Below are positions 53,292 through 64,000 of a DNA stretch of 64,000 nucleotides, one piece after another. The notes under the pieces were generated by a model. That model ran no database searches and was not told the origin of the DNA. It was given only the letters and a program-made list of their open reading frames with translations. The translations under genes were made by a program, and so were the position numbers. The stretch is taken from assembly GCA_040954595.2 (NCBI GenBank), contig CM082581.2:12834001-12898000 (forward strand), written 5' to 3'. The stretch's first letter is position 1, and every line of letters starts with the position of its first letter. Source of the stretch: Balanoglossus misakiensis. Taxonomy: Eukaryota > Hemichordata.

Positions 53292-56216
53292 TTTCCGTTC
53301 AATTTTGAAACGTCAATGCCGTGTGCGTGAAATATTTATGAGCATCTCTACAGAGTCGACGGAGAAAACGTGACTAAGCGTGGACGCTGAGCTATGATTT
53401 TATTTTTACTCTTTAAAGTTTTGGACTGGTGGGAGAGAAATAAATCGGCACACGCCTTGGAAAAGTACATGCCGGTCATCCCCTCCAAATCAAAGGGCAA
53501 CTGACCCGACTGGCATGGGTGGAACGTTAGAATGCAACTTCTTCCAATACAACCCCCAGCGAAAATGGGGTTTTACTGATTAACTGACACTATATAAAGC
53601 TAGCACATTTGTAAAATCAGCTGGACTGAACTTCCCCTTGAAAATATTTTAGTGCTCTCCAGTTCAAAGCCTTGCTAAACGAAACGGGAAACCTCGCGGT
53701 TCGAATACAGTTGGCGACAGAAGGTGTTTAGAGATTTCGAGAAGTGTGAAACAACGAAACAATACAAGAGTTCAAACTTATTTTGATTTCTATGCATGTT
53801 TGTTTTCATCACAATGTTATATCCAGGCTGAGTACTGACATGACACGCTCTTCTCTTTCATGTACACTGTTGGTGAAATTGTAAATTTGCTTTCAGACAA
53901 AGTAGGGTAAACAGAGGACGCACACAACAATGCGCGTCACTCAGTGGTCCCGTCTCCATGAATAACATTAATTAACTCCGATTTGCATTTCTGGTAACCC
54001 AGTTACTTTTTTCCAGCACGTTTGTTTTTTTATCACTGGACACGGCACGCATTTTATGGATCACGAAGTGTCAAGCTTTGCAAACATCCTCACGATTGTG
54101 TTAATAATTACATCTCTTGTCACTTGAGTAAAAAGAAAACAGCGTCGTTTTTAAGGAAATTCAGTTTCCCCGGGTTTTTTCCCCAGCTGACAACTTCAGC
54201 CAGGCTATCACTTGACGTATTTGTTCACGCTTTCCCTGTCTACTTTCCCACACGGTCTATTAAAAAAGGCAAGCTCCTGTAAATCATAACACACTTCACA
54301 ATCGCCTGAATAATGTGGACCTTCGGGTTGATGCAACAGCTGTGCACATTTTTCTCACGAGTCGAATAACTCAAGATATGAATGACTATCCTATCGCCCA
54401 TTCTCTTTGTATCTGGTCATATCTGCGTCAGTGTCTCTGTTGGGGGTCTTCTGCTGGTGCCCCTCACAGTCTGTCTACCCATATTCTGTTGCCTGTCTGT
54501 CTGACTATCCATCTCTTTGTTCTATGTCTCACCCCCTCCTCCTTTCTCTCTGAATCTTTGTTACCATAATATCCTCCCCTCCCCCTCTCATGATTCAAAG
54601 CGTCACAGTGTGTAATAACGGTGAAATGCTAATTTCCAATTTCAATTATTTGCGGTGTTAATACTACCAGGACAACCAGTGATCGTCCATGGGGTGATAG
54701 AGTTTAAATAATTGAAACCCTAGACAGCAAAATCTCAGATACAATAAAACACAACTATGCAGTAAAACGTCGCCCTTATGTAAGTTAGCCTTAATCCTTT
54801 CATGTGGAGTAATTGCTGTGTTGGGTCTACTTGTCATCAACTTGATTAGCACTGTAACATGGCCAGGGCGGAGTGTAAAGAGCATAAACTAGACATCAAA
54901 TTGTCTTTAAATTACACCATCGGTACAAGGTTGCTACTAGAATAATCAATATTACCAATAAACTACTAAATAAGTCTCTTTATCGTTGAATCGTGTGCCA
55001 TATTATGCATTCAAACGTGTTTAAACCCCAATCACTGGCAACTTTTTCTTCTTCTGAAATGAGCCGTGTCTATAATGTGCCACATTCCCACCAGAATGCG
55101 TGCTTCCTAAATTTGAAAAAAAGAGATTTCTGTGACATAAATACGGACTTAATTCCTGCATTCTGCTATTGCATGTATGGGTTCCACCTTCTGCAAGGCG
55201 CGCATAAAGATTATGGCCGCTGCTTCAGCAGTCAATCAAATGCGAGTCACGAATTTTTATTCCCCGACCGCTCGGCAAATCAAAACCATGTTTTGTGTGA
55301 CGTTGTGTGAATCTCGATGAAGCAGAAAATTCTCCTATTCGCGCAATCAGTGCGAATGCGGCAAACATTCGCCAGAGCTTTACCGTCAGACGCACAGGCA
55401 TAAAACATGCACATTTTCAAACAAGTGTATATGAGATGGCTCTTTCGTAAATTGGCCCACTTTTCTTCAGATCGGTAAAGATATGTATAAATGCAATGTG
55501 GCAGCGATTTAAGGGATTGACCAGTTTTAAGTGACTGAGTGCCGGCGATTTTTGCCGACATGAAAGAAATTGTCAGAGTGCCACCCCACTCCCATCCACA
55601 ATTCATGGCAATGAATGTACCAAAATTTACAATGACTTATCTAACGCTTCTATTGGAATGATCACAAATAAGTTACTCTGCAGTAATTCCTCTATTGGCC
55701 ATATAAACAGCAAATAGGGTGCATGCTGCGTGTGCAACAAGAATGCACATTTTTATGGCACATGTCTGTGAAATACTGAGCTCTATTGGCTATATTATTT
55801 CGAAAAACACTGTAATAGAGATTGTTCGTAAGCACGTACAGAACGTAGGCTGGTTCAGTTGCGTGCACATGCGTGTCTTACCCGCGGCTGTAATGTGAGT
55901 GTTTGGCGTGGGTGTGAGAAAATTTCTTTGATATTGCAAAGGAGAGATCTAAACAGAAATAAAGAGAAGGGTAGTATCAACTGAGATGACTAACAGAAAC
56001 TCATCATTTGAAGGAACTAATGGGGTGAAGAGAAGAAAAAAGAACCCAGGGGAAATGGTTGAGTTAAGAAAGAATAAAGAAATGGTGGTGGTTTTGTTTC
56101 CATCGAACTTACCCTCCCCCACAAACAAGCCGTGATGCTGAAGTGTTGTGTTAAGTTTGAAAACAACTCCCACTTAACTTGATGTATCCCGAGATGACCT
56201 CACTAACATGGGTACT

Positions 56217-56229
56217 CCCCCCCCCCCCC
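56217..56229. repeat. poly-C homopolymer (13 C)
   Basis: Uninterrupted run of 13 cytosines. Confidence 0.9.
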
Positions 56230-59200
56230 AGTCTGTTCAAATGACCTGTCTCTTAGTCGTCGCCAGTTATCGACCCAGTGCGCGACTGGCAAGATGTAGC
56301 CTCCCGCCAGGATTCTAATACATACATTTATATTCAGTAAACGCCGTTTGAATACTCCCTCATCGCAAACGCGCTAAATTCCGCCCGATGAGGCTATGAA
56401 ATTTGGATCCCTGCCACGGGAATCCTAGTCCCTTTGTCGCCTTTACTGCAGTATTGAAAAGATATGTCACGCAAGGCTTTGTTCTTCACTAAGGAAGATG
56501 AAGTTCAAGGAAGCTGAATGACAGACTGATAAATCGGGGCCGAAGGTCAGGCGGGATTGAACACGAGCTGGGGTTGAAGGCAGATAGAAACTTAATACGT
56601 TTTTTTTACAATTTCCTGGATTAACGACAAAAGTTATTACAGTAATTTAATAATAAAATCTCGACGCTATCCACCGGTTTTTCTCAATTTCAGATGGATT
56701 TTCCCGATATACTCTCACTTCGTCAAAAACTGCCATTGTTCATTAGGCTTTACCGAAAAATGTCTGAGGAATCACTTCGATAGATAAACAGACTTGGGCG
56801 ACTAGTGAAATGACATAAGTAGAAATTCCCAGACCCTGACAGACAGCAGAGAAACAGCCAAGTATGGATGGAAATTTGCTAGTTCCTTCTGTTCAGAGCG
56901 GCTGAGCTAATGTGGCCATTTGCGAATTCCTCAAAAACAGGAAGTTCCGACCATACTTTCCCCCGCATCAATCTCAGACTCAAAGAGTGCCGGGAACCTG
57001 TTGTGTAAATTACATCACATTAAATTGCATAGTTTTGTCCGCGTCTTAAATCGCCTGAGCTGTCGGTGAAAATGGGAAGATTAACTGACGTGATTCACCC
57101 GCCTAAAGATATATTCACGCAACACTGAAGGGTTGGTCAGCTGGGCCGGGCTGCTATTTTCGGCCGCAGGGGATAAATCTTGTCCCTGTGCTGGTATGAT
57201 GATAAACGCATCAGTGTTGACCTGATTCTTGCCGCCAGATTCCATCTGTTTTTTCAGCAGGTGAAGTTAGGCGGAGTCTCTACGCCACGGTTGACTGACT
57301 GGGCTTCTACGTCATAATGTTTCACTGATACACTTACTAACGCTGACTGAGTGAAGAGTTGAAATCTCAAACATTAGCACCGCAACGTTTAGAAACTATA
57401 CAACATATATGATCTCATTTGCGAACAAAATGGCGAGAAAAAGTAAGGTTTTGAAGGGAGATATCTTTTTTCTGGATTTAGAAAGTGAATTTTCCAATTG
57501 AACACTGACAATAGCACAGAGGCTGGACAATAATCCCTGCTAGCCCTGCCCAGGGTTGACATCACTTTGGTGCAGTTCACTCTGTTGTTTTATATTACGA
57601 TTATCTATTGTTATTATGTTTACCAAGAGATGCTTAATTACTGGTGATATTATACAAAAGTAAACAAAAACTCATGCATTTAATCACAGAAACAAGCTGG
57701 GACCTCATGGTGCCACATGGAAACTGAGAAAAATACACGCTCGCTAATTGGTACAAACCAACGGACAAATAAATGAAATATTTTGGTTTAGCAGTAACTT
57801 TGCATTTACAGGATATGCCTGAGATTTAGTTAACACAAAAAGTTACATGCAACTTGTCATGAATATTTCATAAATAAGAATATTTGCTTGAAAGGTTGTG
57901 TTCAGATGGAACCAAGAATGGAAACACGAAAAGTAACACGTAAAGCTGGGTCTTAAAGTTAAAGTAAACTTCTGAAGGCTCCCTACAAAGAAGGAGAAAC
58001 TAAAGCTACTTGGGGTTCCTCGAGAACACGCTTGACATGAAGGCATTCCAAGTCAAGATCTATCGGTCGCCACCCAAGCAAAATGTTTACTGAAGACTTT
58101 GTTTCGGCCGACTTCCCCAAAGCTCAGTTTCAAGGGAGGTCTCATCTAAATCATTTTGTTATACTTGATGATTTATTACGTACATGGAAAACGTGGCATG
58201 GATGCCATAACTGCCGCGATGGGATTTAATTAAAAATCGATACTTTAAAAAAGACCGTAATTTATCCGTTACATTTAAATTGAAACGGATCTGATGTAGG
58301 GGCACTTAATGCCGCCCTTTACTGATAGATTTATTGTAAGCGAATGGTCCCAGAGGAGAGAGCCCTCTTAATTCTCTAACAAGGCCACCGTAAGGATCAA
58401 CAGTAAATTGAACGTTCGCACGGTACGATGTATCGGTTTTCCATCATGTCGACTATGTGCGATTTACGAGATGTCTGTGTTAATCAGTTCTCCAGATTAG
58501 CCGGCGTCTGGCCGATGGGAAAGTCGATTTTAAGGTTTAGAGAAAAGTGTCTTAATTCCTAGTATCAACGATGAATAATTTCTTCAGAGCAAACGTGGAT
58601 GAAATGGCGAAAAATCCCATTGCAATCGACGGAGCTAGTTGGAGATTCGTAACGTCAATCACCCTTGATTGGCGAACTTGGGAGTAGTGTTGTTCAGTCG
58701 ACGATGACCACCACCACGAGTTTTCTTTATTAAATCACCCAGTATGTACCAAAAAATCACCTGGTGTGTGCCCTTATTTCTCTTATCAACATTGTGGACA
58801 AGGGCATGGCTATCGCTCGGCGAGGAACCTTCTAGATGACATTGGCAATCTCCTGCAACTTGAACTCATGCTACGCAGTTGATTTAATCTTCCCATCATC
58901 GTTTACGAAAAAAGCAAACAGTTATTCAGGGGATCTCATTATCGGCAGCAGAGAAATGCCGGATAGAATTAAACCTACGCAGCTGACACGCTAACTACTG
59001 TTTAATTGTTTTGATTTCCAACACCGCAGCAGATTTGACAAATGGTCGAAATAACTATCTAAATTGGTTTATTTTGAAAATATTTGCAGTTCATGTTTGC
59101 TCAATTGTGCTAATTATGTGATGGCCATTTGACAGCATGAAAGAAACGCTTTTGCAATGTAAACATGCAAGCTGTTACCCTTTCTCTGTTGTATTTTTAT

Positions 59201-59678
59201 GGGAAACTGTAAATGTACGACACAATCTTATCGTCAATAGAAAAGTGATGTTTGTCGCCCTTTTTTATTTCATCTGAACACATCTCACGCGATGATTTCT
59301 GATTTGTACTGACTACCGGTACAATTTTGGTCAACCTAGAGATAGTTGGTTGGAAGGTTGGTGCGACCCACATAGCACACTGGAAAGAGGGCAAATACTC
59401 GCACCCCATGCAGATCTAGAGCAAATTAATAACATGTACCGCACGAAAAGACCGACCATTTCATACAACGGATTGACTTTGCTTGGACACACATTAATAG
59501 TTAAAGTCCAAAATATATGCCACATTCCACAGGGATTGCTGTTAGATACAAATTTCAATAAAATATTGCTGTAGTATTGAAACTAATTCAGTAATATGAG
59601 CTAGGCATTGAAGGCATTAAAATGTGTGCTATGTGTGTACGATACGTGAGGGTTAAAACGTGAAACATATCTGGAACA

Positions 59679-59697
59679 CCCCCCCCCCCCCCCCCCC
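59679..59697. repeat. poly-C homopolymer (19 C)
   Basis: Uninterrupted run of 19 cytosines between GGAACA and ACCATTTT. Confidence 0.9.
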
Positions 59698-62610
59698 ACC
59701 ATTTTGGGGCTATTTGTCTATCTGCACGTAAATGTACATTGCAGTGTTCTTGGTGATAATGTTTGCATTACCGCGCTAGCTAGTCCTTCACCTTGCGTAC
59801 GATTACCGCACCAGAAAATCATTAAGGTTGACAAATGACCTGGGAAGGCAATTCTTGCCACCCACCCTTAAAAGCACGCATCACTGCCTCCTGGTTTTGC
59901 TGTGTAATTTTTGACGACCAGCCCGTGCGTGTATGCTGATTGGCAACGCTGTTTTGATTGTCTGCCTCGTCTTCATAACACCGAGTACAAGAAAATTGTT
60001 TCGCCCCCATTATGTTCTTTTGTCCCGACAACATGGTATGAAATTATGTGTATGTGCATTTTCCCAACATGGCGAAGCATCTGCTGCTGCTTGTACGAAA
60101 AACTCTACATATTGCACTGACTTATTTGCGATTTCTCCCCACAAAGACACCAGCTGAAGCAAAATACCAGTTGAAGTTTTAGAGTCAAAATATGTTCTGA
60201 ACCCCGCAGTGTGATGTTACTGTTGAAATCTTTATAAATTTGATAGAAAACATTGCGTGTTTATGCCAAATTGTTTTGTAAAGCTCGCTGAATAGTTGCC
60301 ACGGAAACGCTTTTTGAACGTCACTCGTACTTTTTATGAATTTCTGTAGCCTAAATACAGCGTCTTTTGAAATGGAATTTCCATTCAGCCTCATAAGAAT
60401 GCAAATGAGTACAGCTTCTGATTTTTTTAGGAACTGCTTGAGGGTTGCGATAACAGATTGGCGTCAAAGGTTTTTAAAGTGAGCTGAAAAGTCTGTTATG
60501 ATTTTTAACTCGACTCTCCAGTTGAGACGTGGTTTTGACAATCAAAACAAACAGTGGAACGTAATAAAACGATTTGGAAAAACGGGACGGGTTTCTGTAT
60601 GATTGTTGAGATTTTGACGTTTACTGTCTGTCTGTGCGTTTGTGCAAGTGGTGCTTGACACCACAGTGCCATTACAGTTTTGCCAAATTTAAAAACAACA
60701 CGATTTGTTTACTCTGGAAGAAACTGTGCCGAGCCATTAAAATGATCATGTTTAATGTGGAAAAAGCCCACTGGGACTATTCAAATAAATCTTACTTGGA
60801 TTTACAGAAGACCCTGTCATTTGCAAGTGCTAAAGATATTTATTTATTCAATTCACAGAAAAGGGTTCATTTGCATGACATCCAAACCGTCGATCGAGTC
60901 GATAGGAGTGAATGCTGTGCGTAGCATTTGGAACCAACTGTTCGCCTAGTTCGCACACTTGCAGGCTGTCGGAATTGATCGTAAGAACCATTACAGAGAA
61001 AAACCTTCATATTATCAATGCCATTAAGTCGCCAAGCGCGCATGAGTACAGATAACGGAAACATATCCAAGTAAAATAGAAGTTTGTCAGATTTTGAATA
61101 TTGCACCTTCACAGTCCACTTCTGTCGTGAACGTCTGATAAACATCTTAGCAAAACAAAGACAGCGACCGGAACTGCATAATCGCACAGGTGTTTTCATA
61201 TATTGCATAAATTTAGTAACTAGTCTATTTTGACGACTGCCAGTCACATAGACCTCCACAGTGTACACGGCATCTGAAACACATAACCATGAATTTTATT
61301 GGTCCCATCAGTACCATGTGATTTTATCACATATGAGCCTCTGACCAGGTGTAATAATAGTAATAACGCCAATTATCTATTCTATGCTTCTGAGTCTGCA
61401 TGTACACAGTTCTGGGACGAAATAATATTCACTTTTTATGGCCATTTTTCATCATTAATTGGAATGGACTGTTGATGCACAATTTTCTCAATCAATAATG
61501 TCGGTGTTGGCAAAATCATCACTAAAACTACTTTTTTTGCTCTTACATTATTGCATGTGTTTGGAAATAATGTATTGACGTCTTAAATCGTGCATTATAA
61601 ATGCAAAAGCCATAGAGACGTGCAGATATTCTATGTTGCGAGCATCGCATTGTCTTGTTTTCTTTGCTGTGCCTGAGGGCTCTATGATTATTCAAAAAAG
61701 TTGTTTATCTCAGACCGCATATCTAAGCCCCACTTGAGAATGGCCCAACCGTTTGTCAAGACGAATAAAAAAACCCTCACAACTATAGGTCTTTCGGGAC
61801 AAGAACTGAGGACTTGAGAATCCTCGATTGACCGGTTACCCCGAAGAATCAAGCCGTCACTCAGCTCAGCTGGGAGTCAACTTTCTTTCGATCACGCACC
61901 CGCATTTTAGGCTCCCCCAGGCATCTCTTTGTCAATGTGGAGTAGACAATACCGCGTATTCTAAACTCTATGATTCTCACGAGAGTTAAAAGTGAAAGGA
62001 AGACGTTCATTGCAATGATTTCCGTGCACTCACCCCCAGATCTTTCAATTGCTAATGAATAACATTTTCATGTTTGCTTCTCACACATCACGCGAATTTA
62101 TGCTGCCTGTGATCGTCTGTGTTCAACTCAAAACCGGAAACATTTTGTGTTGCTGAACACACGAAAGAAAACCCAAGGAGTTTGGAAAACTGCCTGATGG
62201 TACGGCGGTCGGACCTTGAAAGTGACTGGCACCGAAATAATTACCGCAATTATTTGCAATTGAAATTCCTAACCTGTACCACTTCTAATCAAATTGTGAA
62301 CAAAGAATGTTCTTCAGGGTCAGGGGCATATTTCCAGAAAAAGGTGCAGTGTCCGTTCTGTGCTACAATCGACTTTGTATCCACACGTAATAAATATCCA
62401 CCATTTTACAGAAGATCAAACCAGTCAAATTTTTCTCATTATACATCTAACAGAGCTTGCTATCCATTTTTAATCTCAGTGTCCTGACCAGATTTTGATT
62501 TTAAAAGAGATCATTGCACTGTGTAATGGAGATCAAGATTAGCAAAAAATTCCAAAATTTTCAAGATGGATAATACCACTAACTGCCCTCGGATAGGGAC
62601 TACACGGGCT

Positions 62611-62633
62611 CCCCCCCCCCCCCCCCCCCCCCC
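62611..62633. repeat. poly-C homopolymer (23 C)
   Basis: Uninterrupted run of 23 cytosines, the longest in the window. The complementary G strand could form stacked G structures; the assembled length may be unreliable. Confidence 0.9.
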
Positions 62634-63293
62634 ACTTGTAATTCTGTGCATGGTGGGTGGATGGATTTACGTCTGTCTCTGATCAAACCATTAGTGACCT
62701 CATCTGAGTGGAAGCGGGAATGCTTATCTTTCACAGATCGCTTCTTCACAGCTACACAATTTAATATTGACCATGACTTTTATTCCGACACTCATCGAGT
62801 TACAGCCGGGCTGTGTTCGCATACACCCAATTACCCAGGAGGCCATTGAACGCTGATCGACAATGTACATGTTTCCAGGCGGTTAATCGCACCCTACCGT
62901 AGCCATGTCTCTCCCAATTATTTTCCAATTTAGCCGCCCGTTTCACTTGTATTTTCAGTACGTCTGCAAAAAGGGGCTTAGCAGTCACGCAGACATTATA
63001 AAGATTTCAAGCTATAATCTCAATTCTCCACCGAGAGATAAGCTTATATAACTTCAATTTCAGGGTGCAATTGATATTTGGGTTGTCGTAGCAAAGCAAC
63101 TCTGTGTGTTATTACATTCTATATGGAATTTGCGAGCGAAATGGCGTATTGATGTAACGCATGAACAGACACATATGTGAGCCCACGCCAAAATAGCTAT
63201 TGGCCGTAAGATATTTAGTCAGTCTCTGCCAAGGTCTGTCGCATGCGTCAACAGAGGAAGATTTCATTGACATTTAGAGAAGTGAATTACCGT

Positions 63294-63322
63294 GGAGGGA
63301 GGGAGGGGGAGGGAGGGAGGGG
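63294..63322. repeat. (GGGA)n microsatellite
   Basis: About 29 bp of GGAG/GGGA units with no pyrimidine. Confidence 0.9.
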
Positions 63323-63358
63323 CTGACAAGGAGAATTTATGAGATACACGGCTGGGAA

Positions 63359-63379
63359 GACAGACAGACAGACAGACAG
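63359..63379. repeat. (GACA)n microsatellite
   Basis: Five exact tandem GACA units plus a partial unit, shortly downstream of the GGGA tract. Confidence 0.95.
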
Positions 63380-64000
63380 TGAGACATGGAAACAGAAAGG
63401 GATTTAATCACATCTTTGTTAGGCCACATGGAACTGCCCACACACAGCACGTTTACGTTTCTACAGTATGGACTGTAATTTTGCAGATATCGTTCGTAAG
63501 ATTGATCACATTATCAACAGCCCCATGGCGCAATGACACAACTTCTCGTGAAAGCTGACACTTTCATAAATATCTGCCCTTCTAAAGGCTCTGAAACATC
63601 TGAAAGATTCGGCGTATGGCCGATTTTCAACAGTTATTTATTAATGTTGATATTAAATACCATGGTGTCATATCATTTTCATGGTTGACTTGACAGCATT
63701 TTGATTATTTTTTAATATTTTACCCCGTTCTGTTCTATATTCAAAAAGGGGGGTGGTTCGCAAGACTGCGCAGTTGGCTTGTAAGATTCATGAAGCTTAT
63801 ACTTGTCTGAACATTTTTTTCTGTGTGACATTTTTGTTGTAATCATGATTTTTTTTATTTCTTCCTGAATTGAAACGACAGTTTGGATGCACCTCTAAGT
63901 CTTATTTGCTCGAAACTCGAACCTTATTAATCTTCTACTGAGATATTGAGGAGAAATCGAATGAATGGTCGGCAGAGAGTTCCTGGCAGCCATACACAAC

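Larger units (their letters stand above)
53292..64000. other. non-coding region to the end of the window
   Basis: No gene, RNA or mobile element is recognisable. The frames present (up to 133 codons) have no family features and overlap on both strands. The notable contents are the poly-C runs and GGGA and GACA microsatellites listed separately. Confidence 0.6.

Overview
The window is animal nuclear DNA. Coding islands are small and sit far apart in AT-leaning non-coding sequence. One gene has short GT-AG introns, AATAAA signals follow the coding regions, and there are no bacterial operons or ribosome-binding sites. The two recognisable genes are aminergic G-protein-coupled receptors: one closest to vertebrate histamine H2 receptors, the other to the invertebrate-type D1-like dopamine receptor (Drosophila Dop1R2/DAMB). 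That pairing, about one gene per 20 kb, and many copies of the palindrome TACATGTA suggest a marine invertebrate, perhaps a non-vertebrate deuterostome such as a hemichordate or amphioxus. The species assignment is inference and I hold it loosely.

Layout. 1-13.5 kb: no convincing gene; a perfect 18-bp palindrome flanked by 7-bp direct repeats (1629-1660) and one weak orphan-exon candidate (10614-10886). 13.76-14.85 kb (+): intronless, GC-rich histamine H2-like receptor, followed by several candidate poly(A) signals. 16.9-17.5 kb: a proline-codon-rich minisatellite of about three and a half units, each carrying a splice-acceptor-like and exon-like core. 17.85-20.38 kb (-): a seven-exon gene that I assembled from splice sites. 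It encodes a 511-residue, probably disordered and basic protein with three tandem exon-encoded repeats and several CDK-type phosphorylation motifs, and I do not recognise its family. 20.7-21.0 kb: its likely 5' region, with a perfect CRE (TGACGTCA). 21-50 kb: about 29 kb with no supportable protein gene, containing microsatellites, homopolymers, a near-perfect 26-bp-arm hairpin (42816-42871) and scattered CRE palindromes. 50.80-52.27 kb (+): intronless Dop1R2-like receptor with a heavily glycosylatable N-terminus. 53.3-64 kb: non-coding, with very long poly-C runs (19 and 23 C).

The two receptors would both be plasma-membrane monoamine receptors; their nearest relatives signal through Gs/cAMP (family knowledge). 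The minus-strand gene shows no functional link to them. Its exon-duplicated repeat array is the most novel-looking item in the window.
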